From the NCBI RefSeq assembly GCF_009769735.1, contig NZ_WSRO01000002.1:1054001-1118000 (forward strand): 64,000 nt of DNA, written 5' to 3'. This document shows, piece after piece, positions 51,417-60,335 of the stretch (positions are counted from its first letter, which is position 1; each line of letters begins with the position of its first letter). The position numbers were made by a program, and so were the translations under genes. This DNA is from Streptomyces sp. BA2. Lineage in GTDB: Bacteria; Actinomycetota; Actinomycetes; Streptomycetales; Streptomycetaceae. The notes under the pieces are model-generated. The model saw only the letters and a list, made by a program, of their open reading frames with translations, ran no database searches and was not told the origin of the DNA.

Positions 51417-52706
51417 GTGGGACGAGGACAGCGGGGCGCCCTCCGCGGCGTGCCCGTGCAGTGGCAGGTCAGCGTCGCGGGGATGGCGGCGGTCGGCGTC
51501 ACTTTCGGCTTCGCGCGCTACGGCTACGGACTGTTCCTGCCCGAGTTCCGGCGCGCGTTCGACCTACCGGTCGCGCTGGTGGGCCTGATCGCGAGCGCGA
51601 GCTACGTGGGATACATCGTCGCCCTGCTGTCGGTCGGCATGCTCGTCACCCGGCTCGGACCACGCCCCTTGGTCGTGATCGGCGGCCTCTCCGCGGCGGG
51701 CGGCATGGGCCTGGTGGCCTGTGCCCGTGGGCCGGTCACGCTGACCGCAGGCCTGGTCCTGGCCGGCACGAGCCCGGGGTGGGTGTGGGCGCCCTACTCC
51801 GACGCGGTGGACCGCATGCTCGCGCCGCACCTGCGGGAGCGGGCCATGGGCGCCATCGCCACGGGCACCGCCTTCGCGGTCACCGTCGCGGGCCCACTGG
51901 CCCTGGTCGCCCAGGGGCCGCGCTGGCGCCACGCCTGGCTGGCCTTCACGGCCGCCGCGCTCCTTGCCACGCTGTACAACGCCCGGGTCCTGCCCGGCGG
52001 AGCCCGGCGAGCCCGCGGAGCCGGGCGGGACGCCCCCACCGCTGGGCCTCTCCCCGCGCGCCGGCCCGGCCTCAGGCGTTTCGCCCGCGCCGCGGCCATC
52101 CCCCTCTACGCGACCGCCCTGTCCTACGGCCTTGTCGGCGCCGTCTACTGGGCCTTCGCCGTCGAGGCCGTCTCCGAGCACGCGGAGGCGGGTTCCGATG
52201 TCGTCGCGCCGCTGTTCTGGACGCTGATGGGGCTTTCGGGCACCGCGGGTGTCCTGACGGGGCACGCCATCTCCCGGTACGGGCTGCGCCGCGTGCACCG
52301 GGGAATCTTCATCGGGCTCGGCGGCGCCGCGGGCCTGGTGGCCGTTGCCGGGCTGCCCGGCATGGCACTGCCGGGCGCGCTGCTCTCCGCGCTCGTCTAC
52401 GGGCCGTGCTTCATGGCCGGTTCAGGTCTCCTCGCGGTGTGGAGCTACCGCGTCTTCCCGGACCGGCCCACCCCGGGCTTCACCGCCACCGTCCTCTTCC
52501 TCGGCCTGGGCACCGTGGCCGGCCCCGCGCTTCTCGGGGCCCTCGCCGAACACCGCGGTCTCCCGGCCGCCTTCGCCGCGACCGCTCTCACCGCGGCGCT
52601 CACCGCGCTGATTCAGCCGCCCCGTGGAGAGCGTGCGGCGCGCCCGTCGCCAGGGCCCAGTAGCGGTCGCCGTACGGCCAATGCCGCCACTTGGTCGGGG
52701 AGTTGA
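51417..52706 (+). CDS. MFS transporter (YbfB/CynX-like)
   Basis: A 429-aa, roughly 12-TM transporter starting GMAAVGVTFGFARYGYGLFLPEFRRAF, the signature of the YbfB/arabinose-efflux-like group. ALLSVGMLVTRLGPRPLVV follows in loop 2-3, and the central loop is Arg-rich. The last 30 residues (RGERAARPSPG onward) lack membrane character. GTG 51417 has GGAAGG 8 nt upstream; a GTG at 51408 is possible. The substrate is unknown. Divergent from the GlxA-type regulator. Confidence 0.82.
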   Translation: MGRGQRGALRGVPVQWQVSVAGMAAVGVTFGFARYGYGLFLPEFRRAFDLPVALVGLIASASYVGYIVALLSVGMLVTRLGPRPLVVIGGLSAAGGMGLVACARGPVTLTAGLVLAGTSPGWVWAPYSDAVDRMLAPHLRERAMGAIATGTAFAVTVAGPLALVAQGPRWRHAWLAFTAAALLATLYNARVLPGGARRARGAGRDAPTAGPLPARRPGLRRFARAAAIPLYATALSYGLVGAVYWAFAVEAVSEHAEAGSDVVAPLFWTLMGLSGTAGVLTGHAISRYGLRRVHRGIFIGLGGAAGLVAVAGLPGMALPGALLSALVYGPCFMAGSGLLAVWSYRVFPDRPTPGFTATVLFLGLGTVAGPALLGALAEHRGLPAAFAATALTAALTALIQPPRGERAARPSPGPSSGRRTANAATWSGS

Positions 52707-52779
52707 TCAGAGGCGTCGATGCTGACCACGGCGCCCTCGACGCCGTAGTCATCTGCGGGCGGGCGGAGGCCGTCACCGT

Positions 52780-53331
52780 CTATACGCCTATCGCGCCGTC
52801 GATCCGCTCACGGAGCAGGTCGGCGTGGCCGTTGTGCCGGGCGTACTCCTCGATCATGTGGATGAGCACCCAGCGCAGCGACACCGTTCCGCGCCAGCCG
52901 TCGTCGCCCTCGATGTCGAGGTCCGGCGCTTCGGCGACGAGGCGGTCGGCGAACGCCACTTCGGAACGCCAGGCCTCCCACGCGGCGGCGATGACGGCCG
53001 GTTCGGGCAAGGCGCCGTCGAAGTCCTGGTCGGGGTCCGTGTCCGAGCCGAAGAGGGGCGGCGCGCCCTGACCGGCGAGGACGCGCCGGAACCAGCGGCG
53101 CTCCACATCGGCGAGGTGCCGGACGAGGCCGAGCAGCGAGAGCGTGGAGGGTTTCACGGACCGCCTGGCCAACTCGGCGTCCAGGCCTGCGCACTTCAGC
53201 TCGAGCGTCGTGCGCTGGGCCGCGAGGAAGTCGACGAGCATGGCCCGCTCGTCGCCGGTGGTGCGCGCGGCGAGCCGCCCGTCCCGCTCCTCGTCGACGA
53301 ACAGCTCGGCTCGCCTGCGTCCACTGGTCAT
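52780..53331 (-). CDS. DinB-superfamily protein (DUF664, mycothiol-dependent S-transferase-like)
   Basis: A 183-aa four-helix protein. Metal-site histidines are in LSLLGLVRHLADVERRWFRR near residue 65 and WVLIHMIEEYARHNGHADLLRE near the C-terminus, the H...HxxxH pattern of DinB/MST proteins. In actinobacteria such proteins may conjugate mycothiol to electrophiles. ATG 53331 is chosen; one at 53340 is also possible. Converges with the MFS gene 73 bp away. Confidence 0.86.
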   Translation of the reverse strand: MTSGRRRAELFVDEERDGRLAARTTGDERAMLVDFLAAQRTTLELKCAGLDAELARRSVKPSTLSLLGLVRHLADVERRWFRRVLAGQGAPPLFGSDTDPDQDFDGALPEPAVIAAAWEAWRSEVAFADRLVAEAPDLDIEGDDGWRGTVSLRWVLIHMIEEYARHNGHADLLRERIDGAIGV

Positions 53332-53390
53332 GCCCGCCATCCAACCCTGAGTGTCATGTCCGGGACCAGCCCTTGCCAGCGGCTCGGCGA

Positions 53391-55193
53391 TCATGCCGAC
53401 GTCGCGAGGAACTGCGTCGCCGCCAGCTCCCCGTACAGGGGATCGGCCGCCACCAACTCCTCATGGGTGCCGGACGCACGGACCCGCCCGCCGTCCATCA
53501 CCACGATCCGGTCGGCCAGCGTCACCGTCGAGAGGCGGTGCGCCACCACGAGGACCGTCACCTCCCGTGAGACCTCGGCGACGACGTCGCGCAGGGCCAG
53601 TTCGTTCACCGCGTCGAGTTGCGACGTCGCCTCGTCGAGGAGCAGGAGGCGCGGCTTGCGCAGGAGCGCCCTCGCTATCGCCACGCGTTGGCGTTCGCCG
53701 CCGGACAGCTGGGAGCCGCGGTGTCCGACCAGCGTCTGAAGACCGTCCGGCAGCCGGTCGACGAGGGTGTCGAGCCGGGCGCGTACGAGTACGTCCTGGA
53801 TCTCGTCGTCGGTCGCGCCGGGCGCCCCGAAGAGGAGGTTCTCGCGCACGGTGCCGGCGAGGACGGGCGCGTCCTGTTCCACGTAGCCGATGACGGAGCG
53901 CAGTTCGGCGAGCGGCCACTCCCGCACGTCGCGGCCGTCGACCAGGACGCGTCCGCCGGTCGCGTCGTAGAAGCGCTCGATGAGGCCGAAGACAGTGGTC
54001 TTGCCCGCGCCCGAAGGGCCGACGAAGGCCGTCATGCCGGGGCCCGGGATGTCGAAGCTCACGCCGTGGTGGACGTACGGAAGGGCGTCGCGGTAGCGGA
54101 AGGTCACGTCCTCGAAGGCGACGGCGGCGGGGCCGTCGTGTCCCGTGTGCTCCGCGGTCTCGGTGACGTCCTCCGTCTCCAGACGTTCGGCCCGTACGAT
54201 CCGCGCGATGGCCGCGGAGCCGACCTGGTACTGCGAGACGCCCTCGACGAGACGGGAAACCGGGTCGATCAGATAGAAGAGGAAGAGCAGGAAGGCCACG
54301 AGCGTCGAGACGGAGATGGCGCCGGACGCGACGCGTGCGCCGCCGATGCCCAGGACGGCGAGGAACGAGACCTGCACGGCGAAGCCGACCGAACTCCAGG
54401 CCACCGCCTGCCACTTGGCGGAACGCACCCCGTGCCGCCAGGCCTCCTGTGCGGCGGCTTGCACGGCGGCGGTCTCGCGCTCCTCGGCGCCCGAGGCCTT
54501 GAGCGTGCGGAACGCGCCGAACGCCCGCTCCAGCGCGGTCGAGATCGTGCCGACCGCTTCCTGGGCCCGTTCCGTCGCGCGGGCGATCTTCGGCATCACC
54601 AGGGCCACCGCGCCGCCGATGAGCACGATCACGCCGAGGGTGACGCCGAGCAGGACGACGTCCATGAGGGCCATCATCACGATCGTCGCGATGAAGGTGA
54701 GCCCGCCCGCTACGGCGGACACCACGGACTGCGTGGTGACCGCGCGCAGCAGCGTCGTGTCCGAGGTGATCCGGGACATCAGGTCGCCGGGCTGGGTGCG
54801 CTCCACCTCCGGCAGGCGCAGCCGCAGCAGCCTCCCGATCAGGGTGCGCCGGGCCGCGAGCACCACGGATTCGGCGGTGCGTTCAAGGACGTACGCGCCG
54901 ATGGACTCGACGACGGTGCCGAGCACCACGAGGGCGGTGAGCACGAGGATGATCCCGGCGATCGAGTCGTCGCTGCCGAGCCGGTCCACGAGGGCTTTGG
55001 CGGCGAGCGGCTGGGCGAGGCCGGTCGCCGCGCCGATCAGCGTGCAGAGGGCGCCGAGCGCGACGACCCAGCGGTGCGGGCGGAAGTAGCGGTAGAGCGC
55101 CCGCCAGGTCTCGCCGGCGGAGAGCCGCTCCTGCGCCGGACTCTCAGGTGCCGGTCTCTTGTGGGCCGGCTGCTCCGGCTCGTTCTTGGTCAC
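53391..55193 (-). CDS. ABC exporter, fused membrane and ATP-binding domains
   Basis: A 600-aa half-transporter working as a dimer. The six-TM exporter domain (about residues 35-330) includes [20 protein letters not shown]. The ATPase domain (about 350-590) has Walker [11 protein letters not shown]-loop [18 protein letters not shown], signature LSGGERQRV, Walker [13 protein letters not shown] and H-loop VVAHRLSTV. It is a multidrug/lipid/peptide exporter by family; the substrate is unknown. Starts at GTG 55193; a Pro/Glu-rich leader precedes the TMs. Divergent from the STAND ATPase gene. Confidence 0.9.
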   Translation of the reverse strand: MTKNEPEQPAHKRPAPESPAQERLSAGETWRALYRYFRPHRWVVALGALCTLIGAATGLAQPLAAKALVDRLGSDDSIAGIILVLTALVVLGTVVESIGAYVLERTAESVVLAARRTLIGRLLRLRLPEVERTQPGDLMSRITSDTTLLRAVTTQSVVSAVAGGLTFIATIVMMALMDVVLLGVTLGVIVLIGGAVALVMPKIARATERAQEAVGTISTALERAFGAFRTLKASGAEERETAAVQAAAQEAWRHGVRSAKWQAVAWSSVGFAVQVSFLAVLGIGGARVASGAISVSTLVAFLLFLFYLIDPVSRLVEGVSQYQVGSAAIARIVRAERLETEDVTETAEHTGHDGPAAVAFEDVTFRYRDALPYVHHGVSFDIPGPGMTAFVGPSGAGKTTVFGLIERFYDATGGRVLVDGRDVREWPLAELRSVIGYVEQDAPVLAGTVRENLLFGAPGATDDEIQDVLVRARLDTLVDRLPDGLQTLVGHRGSQLSGGERQRVAIARALLRKPRLLLLDEATSQLDAVNELALRDVVAEVSREVTVLVVAHRLSTVTLADRIVVMDGGRVRASGTHEELVAADPLYGELAATQFLATSA

Positions 55194-55353
55194 GCCGGAA
55201 AGGACGCCGGGAAGGCTGATCTACCTGACCGGCGGCCCGGCCCTTCGCCCCGTAACCCAGATCGGGCCACGGAGTTAGAGGATCTGTCGAATTCGTTGCA
55301 GTGACGATTCTGCACGGCGAGTGTGGCGTGGGGCGGGCCCGAGCGTGAAGGGG

Positions 55354-57357
55354 ATGACAGGGCTGATGCGTGTGCGCGGGGGTGGCCTGATGGGCCGGAC
55401 CGAGGAACTGTCGAGCCTCCGCCGCCTGCTGGCCCAGAGCAGGCTGGTGACGGTGGCGGGCGGCGCGGGCGTCGGCAAAAGCACCCTCGCGGCGCACGCG
55501 GCGGCAGCGGTGGGCAGCCAGCTGCCGGACGGCGTGATCATGGCGCGGTGGTGGGACGGCGGCCCAGCGCGGGGCCAGTCGGTGGCGCGGGCGGTGGTCG
55601 AGGCCATGGACGGTGAGATGGACGGGGCCGAGGAGCCGCCCGCGGACAGGAGTACGCGGCCGCCCGCAGGCGGCGGTGAGCCGGGCGGCGGGGCCGGGGG
55701 CGGGGCTGGGGAGTGGGAGCTTGTTTCTCGGCTTCGGGGGCGCCGGGTGCTCGTCGTTCTCGATGACTTCGATCCCGTACGCGACGAGTGCGTACGTCTG
55801 GTGCAGTCGCTGCTGCTGCTCGCGCCCGGCGTCCGTGTTCTCGCCACCGGGCGTCAACCGCTCGGTCTTGGGCAGGAGTTGGTGCTGCGCCTGAGGCCGC
55901 TCCCCGTCGGCGCACCGGGGTCGGAGGAGGAGCCGGGGCCCGCGGTGGAGCTGTTCATGGAGCGGGCGCGCGGTGCACGGCAGCGCCGGGGCGTCGCGCA
56001 GACCGCCCCCTCTCCCCCAGCACCCGACGAAGCCGAACTGCGCGCCGTGAGTGACATCTGCGCTCGGCTGGAAGGCGTACCGCTCGCGGTGGAGCTCGCC
56101 GCGGCGCAGACCGCCCTGCATCCGCCCGCGCAGCTCGCGCGGCTGCTGCGGCCCGCCCAGGGGTGGCTCGGGAAGCCGGAGGCGCCCTTGCGGCGGCACC
56201 GGTCCTTACGGGCCGCCGTGGGCGCGAGTTACGCGCTGTGCGGGCAGGCCGAGCGCAGCGTCTGGGCGCGGCTCAGCGTCTTCGCGGGAGAGTTCGACGA
56301 GGACGCCGCCGTCCACGTGTGCGCGGGCGGCGGCCTGGACCGGGAGCTGGTGGCGTCCTGCCTCGCGCGGCTCGTCCTGGCTTCGGTGCTCGAACCGGTG
56401 CGTGACCCCGGCGGCGTGCTGCAGCCCCGCTATCGGCTGCCGGCGGCGGCCCGCGGGTTCGGCGGCGAACGCCTGGAATCCGTGGGCGAGTCCGCGGCGG
56501 CGGCCACCCGCCACCTCGCCTGGTACCGCACCGTCGCCTCGACCGCCCACCAGTTGTGGAGCACCGGACGGCACGAGCAGGCGACCCTGCTGCTGCGCGA
56601 CGAGGAGCCCGACCTGCGGGCCGCGCTTGAGCGGGCCCCGCACACCGCCGACCAGGGTGCGACCGCCCTGGACATGGTCGTGGACCTGTGGTTCTGGTGG
56701 GCGGTGTGCGGGCACGCCGCCGAGGGGCGTGAGCATCTGCGGCGGCTGCTGCCGCTCGGCCGCACGGACACCCCGGGGTGCGGGCAGGCCCTGTGGCTGG
56801 CGGGCTGGCTCGCGGCGTGCACCGGCGCACCGGATGCGGAGGAACTTCTCGGCCAGGCCTGGCGCGTGGCCGTTCTCTCCGGTGACGACGCGACCATCGG
56901 CCGGGTCGCCCACGTACAAGGCGTCATCGCGCTGCGCGAGGGCGAGACGGAACGCGCCATCGAGCATCTGCGGGAAGCCGCTCACACGGTCCCCGCCCAC
57001 GCCGGCCACGGCCCGCCCGCCGCGGTCAGCTGGGCCCAGCTCGCCGTGGCGCAGGCGCGCATCCGGCCGGCCGACGCCCTGCGCAGTGTCCGCCGAGCGT
57101 CGGCCGGGACGCAGACGCGGCACGACATATGGACGCGCTCCATGACGCAGTACGCGCACGCCCTCGTCGAGCATCTGCGCGGTCGGCGCAGCCGGGCCTG
57201 GCGCCGCGCGCACAAGGCCCTCGCCGGGGTCGTCTCCGTGGCAGGGCCGCTGGGTGCCGCCTCGGTCCATCAGCTGATCACCGCGATCGAACACGGCCCC
57301 GCGCTCGACGGAGTCGAGTGGGCCCCTCCGTGCGGGTGGAATCCACCGGGCACTTGA
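55354..57357 (+). CDS. STAND/NB-ARC-type ATPase, AfsR/LuxR-like but without a DNA-binding domain
   Basis: A 667-aa protein. The P-loop is VTVAGGAGVGKSTLAAHAA near residue 35 and Walker B VLVVLDDFDPVRDE near residue 135. LEGVPLAVELAAAQTALHP is the GLPLA-like motif of AfsR/NB-ARC proteins. A winged-helix-like region and TPR-like repeats follow. Unlike AfsR it has neither an N-terminal OmpR HTH nor a C-terminal LuxR HTH, so it may act through a partner. A low-complexity Gly/Pro insert lies around residues 100-120. The start is uncertain (55321, 55354 or 55366). It may regulate the PKS-linked genes, by position only. Confidence 0.8.
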   Translation: MTGLMRVRGGGLMGRTEELSSLRRLLAQSRLVTVAGGAGVGKSTLAAHAAAAVGSQLPDGVIMARWWDGGPARGQSVARAVVEAMDGEMDGAEEPPADRSTRPPAGGGEPGGGAGGGAGEWELVSRLRGRRVLVVLDDFDPVRDECVRLVQSLLLLAPGVRVLATGRQPLGLGQELVLRLRPLPVGAPGSEEEPGPAVELFMERARGARQRRGVAQTAPSPPAPDEAELRAVSDICARLEGVPLAVELAAAQTALHPPAQLARLLRPAQGWLGKPEAPLRRHRSLRAAVGASYALCGQAERSVWARLSVFAGEFDEDAAVHVCAGGGLDRELVASCLARLVLASVLEPVRDPGGVLQPRYRLPAAARGFGGERLESVGESAAAATRHLAWYRTVASTAHQLWSTGRHEQATLLLRDEEPDLRAALERAPHTADQGATALDMVVDLWFWWAVCGHAAEGREHLRRLLPLGRTDTPGCGQALWLAGWLAACTGAPDAEELLGQAWRVAVLSGDDATIGRVAHVQGVIALREGETERAIEHLREAAHTVPAHAGHGPPAAVSWAQLAVAQARIRPADALRSVRRASAGTQTRHDIWTRSMTQYAHALVEHLRGRRSRAWRRAHKALAGVVSVAGPLGAASVHQLITAIEHGPALDGVEWAPPCGWNPPGT

Positions 57358-57462
57358 GGCACTCGGGTCAATATGGGCAAAAGATGACCAGCCATCTGAT
57401 TCGTTCATCTTCTTGCGGTCTACACATGGTCCGACCCGGAAGTGAGCGAACGGAGCGAGCGT

Positions 57463-57891
57463 GTGAATCGGTTGAAGCTGAAGTACGCGTCGGTGAAGTA
57501 CACGTCGGTGGCGGGAATCGCGGCCCTCGCCGTCCTGGCGGGCCCCGCGGCGCCCGGCGCGGGCGCCGTGAGCCCGCATGCCTCACACGCACCCGGGGCC
57601 GCCGCGACCGCGGCCCCGCGTCCGACACTGACGGCGAAGTCGACCGTGGCCAGCGTGCGCGCCTGGCGCGACTTCTACATCTACGGAGTCGGCCGCAACA
57701 TGCGGCCCGGCACCCGCGTCACGCTGCAGCAGAAGCAGGGCAAGCGCTGGGTGTCGCTGCCCGCGTCGGTGTACACCGCGCGCAACGGCGCGTACAAGAT
57801 GCGGGTCAAGCTCGGTCTCAAGGGCCGCAACTCCCTGCGCATCGCCGGCGGCCGCGCCATCTCGCCGACGGTCTATGTGACGGTGCGCTGA
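57463..57891 (+). CDS. Small exported protein of unknown function
   Basis: A 142-aa protein with a signal peptide (basic start, SVAGIAALAVLAGPAAPGAGA) and a mature beta-rich domain: VRAWRDFYIYGVGRNMRPGTRVTLQQKQG, then YTARNGAYKMRVKLGLKGRNSLRI and a final PTVYVTV. The pattern looks like an immunoglobulin-like fold, as in short Streptomyces secreted proteins; I cannot name a family. GTG 57463 follows GGAG at 7 nt. The signal region contains a 15-bp tandem DNA duplication (57481-57510). It converges with and overlaps the ccr 3' end by 19 bp. Confidence 0.75.
   Translation: MNRLKLKYASVKYTSVAGIAALAVLAGPAAPGAGAVSPHASHAPGAAATAAPRPTLTAKSTVASVRAWRDFYIYGVGRNMRPGTRVTLQQKQGKRWVSLPASVYTARNGAYKMRVKLGLKGRNSLRIAGGRAISPTVYVTVR
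57481..57510. repeat. 15-bp tandem duplication inside a signal-peptide coding region
   Basis: AAGTACGCGTCGGTG (57481-57495) is followed directly by AAGTACACGTCGGTG (57496-57510), one mismatch. It encodes the repeated KYASV-KYTSV at the start of the signal peptide and is an in-frame five-codon expansion. Confidence 0.8.
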
Positions 57892-59165
57892 GCCCACGCG
57901 CCCCTCTTCCCGAGCCCGGTCCTCGGCGCGAGCGCGAGCACGCCGACCTTTCCCGTGTGGCGGTTGGCCTGGACGAGTCGGGCGGCTTCGGCGGTGTCCT
58001 GGAGGTCGTACGTCACCGACAGGGCGGGCCGGATGTGGCCGAGGTCCAGGAGGCGGGCCACGGCGGCCTGCTCCTGGAGGTTGGCCCCGTGGCTGCCGAT
58101 GACGCGCTTGAGGCGCATCCAGAGGTAGCGGTTGTCGAACTCGTGGAGATAGCCGGTGCTCGATCCGCAGGTGACGACGGTGCCGCCGCGGCGGACCACG
58201 AAGACGGAGACCCCGAAGGTCGCCCGGCCGACGTGCTCGAACACGATGTGCGGATCCTCGCCCACCGCGGCGCGGATCCGCTTGCCGAGCCTCTTGCCGA
58301 CCGCCGTCGGATCGGCGGGAGCGGTGCCGGTCAGACCGATCTCGGCACGGTTGATCACCGCGTGGCAGCCGAAGGCGCGGGCGCGCTCCGCCTTCTCCTC
58401 GCTGCCGACCACGCCCACGGCGATGCCGCCGCCGCCCCGGACGAGCTGCGCGGCGTACGCGCCAAGGCCGCCCGCCGCGCCCCAGATCAGCACGATGTCG
58501 CCCTGGGTCATGCGCGCGCCGCGGTCGCTCACCAGCATGCGGTAGGCGGTGCCCGCGCACAGCGGATTGCCTGCCGCCTCCTCCCACGTCAACCGGTCCG
58601 ACTTGGGCAGGAGCTGGCTGGCGCGAGCCACGCAGTAGTGGGCGAGGCCGCCGAAGTTGGTCTCGAAGCCCCAGGCCAGCTGGGAGTCGCCGAGCATGCC
58701 GTCGGCGTGGGTCGCCGGTTCCTCATCGTCGACGTAGGCGGGGGTGACCACGACCTCGTCACCGATGTTCCAGCGGCGCACCCCGGCTCCCGTACGGACG
58801 ATGACTCCGGCCGCGTCCGAACCCACCACGTGATACGGCTGGTCGTGCCGCGCGGCCCAGCCTCCTTTCGCGCCGAAATGCCGCAGAAAGGAGAACGTGG
58901 ATAACGGCTCGAACATCGCGGACCACACGGTGTTGTAATTGATCCCGCTCGCCATAACGGCCACCAGGACTTCGTCGGGAGCGAGTTCCGGCATCGGCAC
59001 GGAGCCGACATGGAGTGTTTTTCGGACGTCTTTGTCCGCCACTCCCATGAAACTCTCCACATCCTCCCTCCGCAGATGCGCGGCGGTGAATTGGGCAGGT
59101 ACGGGAAGCCGGCGCAGCTCGTCCGCCTCGGCTCCCGCGACGACTGCCTCTGCGAGCACATCCAT
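57873..59165 (-). CDS. ccr: Crotonyl-CoA carboxylase/reductase (enoyl-CoA reductive carboxylase)
   Basis: A 430-aa MDR-superfamily enzyme converting a 2-enoyl-CoA, CO2 and NADPH to an alkylmalonyl-CoA. All four residues linked to CO2 fixation in characterised homologues are present: Asn78 (GINYNTVW), Phe167-Glu168 (LAWGFETNFGG) and His359 (VIGSHGAN). The Rossmann motif is WGAAGGLGAYAAQL near residue 230. Slightly shorter than typical 440-450-aa members. ATG 59165 follows GGAGGA; the open frame extends to 60302 only as antisense to the desaturase gene. Near a PKS it most likely supplies ethylmalonyl- or longer alkylmalonyl-CoA extender units rather than serving the ethylmalonyl-CoA pathway. 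Confidence 0.92.
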   Translation of the reverse strand: MDVLAEAVVAGAEADELRRLPVPAQFTAAHLRREDVESFMGVADKDVRKTLHVGSVPMPELAPDEVLVAVMASGINYNTVWSAMFEPLSTFSFLRHFGAKGGWAARHDQPYHVVGSDAAGVIVRTGAGVRRWNIGDEVVVTPAYVDDEEPATHADGMLGDSQLAWGFETNFGGLAHYCVARASQLLPKSDRLTWEEAAGNPLCAGTAYRMLVSDRGARMTQGDIVLIWGAAGGLGAYAAQLVRGGGGIAVGVVGSEEKAERARAFGCHAVINRAEIGLTGTAPADPTAVGKRLGKRIRAAVGEDPHIVFEHVGRATFGVSVFVVRRGGTVVTCGSSTGYLHEFDNRYLWMRLKRVIGSHGANLQEQAAVARLLDLGHIRPALSVTYDLQDTAEAARLVQANRHTGKVGVLALAPRTGLGKRGAWAQRTVT

Positions 59166-59203
59166 GAGGTTCCTCCTTCGGCGCGGTTGTCCCATCACAG
59201 TGC

Positions 59204-59218
59204 GGCGGAACCTCCGCC
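59204..59218. promoter_or_regulatory. Perfect dyad in the ccr-desaturase divergent promoter region
   Basis: GGCGGA-ACC-TCCGCC, a 15-bp inverted repeat 39 bp upstream of the ccr start. It could be an operator for joint control of ccr and the desaturase gene. Confidence 0.45.
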
Positions 59219-59351
59219 ATCCACAAGCCGGTCGGCCGCAATTCACCAGGATCGCTAATCGACCCGTAGCCCTGTCATCACTTTTCGAGTAGAGCCTCTC
59301 TATTTCCGTCGCTAATGTCCGGCTCACCCGTACTGGAAGGTGAGAGAATCC

Positions 59352-60335
59352 ATGGCAGAAGAGAGCGCGAACGCCGCCTGGGGCGAACGCATGGGCACAG
59401 CCGACCGGGTCGTCGTGGGGGTGTTCGTCGGAATTCCCTTTGTCGCGGTGATCGCGTCCGTCGTCGTGCTGTGGGGGTGGGGAGTCACCTGGCACGACCT
59501 GGTCATCGGCGCGGTGATGTACGCCGTCGCCGTGCACGGCATCACCATCGGCTACCACCGCCTGTTCACGCACAAGGCGTTCAAGGCCGCACGCCCCCTC
59601 AAGATCGCCCTTGCGGTGGCCGGGACGATGGCCGTCGAGGGTGACGCGATCACCTGGTGCGCGGATCACCGCCGCCACCACCAGTTCGCCGACCGGCCTG
59701 GAGACCCGCACTCCCCCTGGCGTTTCGGCACCTCCGTCCGGGCGCTCCTGAAGGGCATGGTGTGGGCGCACGTCGGCTGGACCTTCAACAACGACAAGAC
59801 CGACCGGCACAAGTACGTCCCCGACCTCCTCGCCGACCGCGATCTGATCCTGGTGGCGCGCTGGCAGCCACTGATCGTGCTGTTCTCGTTCGGTGCGCCC
59901 GCCGTGGTGGGAGGGCTCTGGGGCGAGGGCGGCTGGGACTCCGGCGCGGCGTGGTCCGCGTTCTTCTGGGCGGGTCTCGTCCGCATCGGTCTGCTCCATC
60001 ACGTCACCTGGTCGATCAACTCGATCTGCCACATCAGCGGGGCCCGGCCCTTCCGGGTGCGGGACCGCTCGGGAAACGTGTGGTGGCTGGCGCCGCTCTC
60101 CGGCGGCGAGTCCTGGCACAACCTCCATCACGCCGACCCCACGTCCGCCCGGCACGGGGTGCTGCGCGGCCAGCTCGACTCCAGCGCACGCCTGATCCGC
60201 CTCTTCGAGCTGGCCTCGTGGGCCGGCGCGGTGCGGTGGCCGGACGAGCGACGCCTTGCCCGCCTCGCCGCCGACGTCAGGACACCTGCGCGGGAAGCCC
60301 AAGGCCCGCCGCCAGCGTCGGCCAGGAAGCCTTGA
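59352..60335 (+). CDS. Fatty-acyl-CoA desaturase (membrane di-iron, delta9-type)
   Basis: A 327-aa integral-membrane desaturase with three histidine boxes in order: HRLFTH near residue 72, HRRHH near residue 107, and HNLHH near residue 255. Four hydrophobic stretches flank them, the first around FVGIPFVAVIASVVVLW. It inserts a double bond into a saturated acyl-CoA using O2. It is divergent from ccr and its 3' end overlaps the oppositely read esterase gene by 59 bp. The position between ccr and the PKS suggests that it modifies an acyl starter or product chain; general membrane-lipid desaturation is the alternative. Confidence 0.88.
   Translation: MAEESANAAWGERMGTADRVVVGVFVGIPFVAVIASVVVLWGWGVTWHDLVIGAVMYAVAVHGITIGYHRLFTHKAFKAARPLKIALAVAGTMAVEGDAITWCADHRRHHQFADRPGDPHSPWRFGTSVRALLKGMVWAHVGWTFNNDKTDRHKYVPDLLADRDLILVARWQPLIVLFSFGAPAVVGGLWGEGGWDSGAAWSAFFWAGLVRIGLLHHVTWSINSICHISGARPFRVRDRSGNVWWLAPLSGGESWHNLHHADPTSARHGVLRGQLDSSARLIRLFELASWAGAVRWPDERRLARLAADVRTPAREAQGPPPASARKP

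Noticed and set aside
52620..52780. Possible gene remnant between the MFS and DinB genes
   Set aside because: The reverse strand has suggestive strings (KWRHWPYGDRYWALATG in one frame, AVVSIDASDQLPDQVAAL in another), but I cannot tie them to a family, and part is antisense to the MFS tail.
59166..60302. N-terminal extension of ccr to 60302
   Set aside because: The added 379 codons are antisense to the histidine-box desaturase; ccr has a good ribosome site and family-typical start at 59165.
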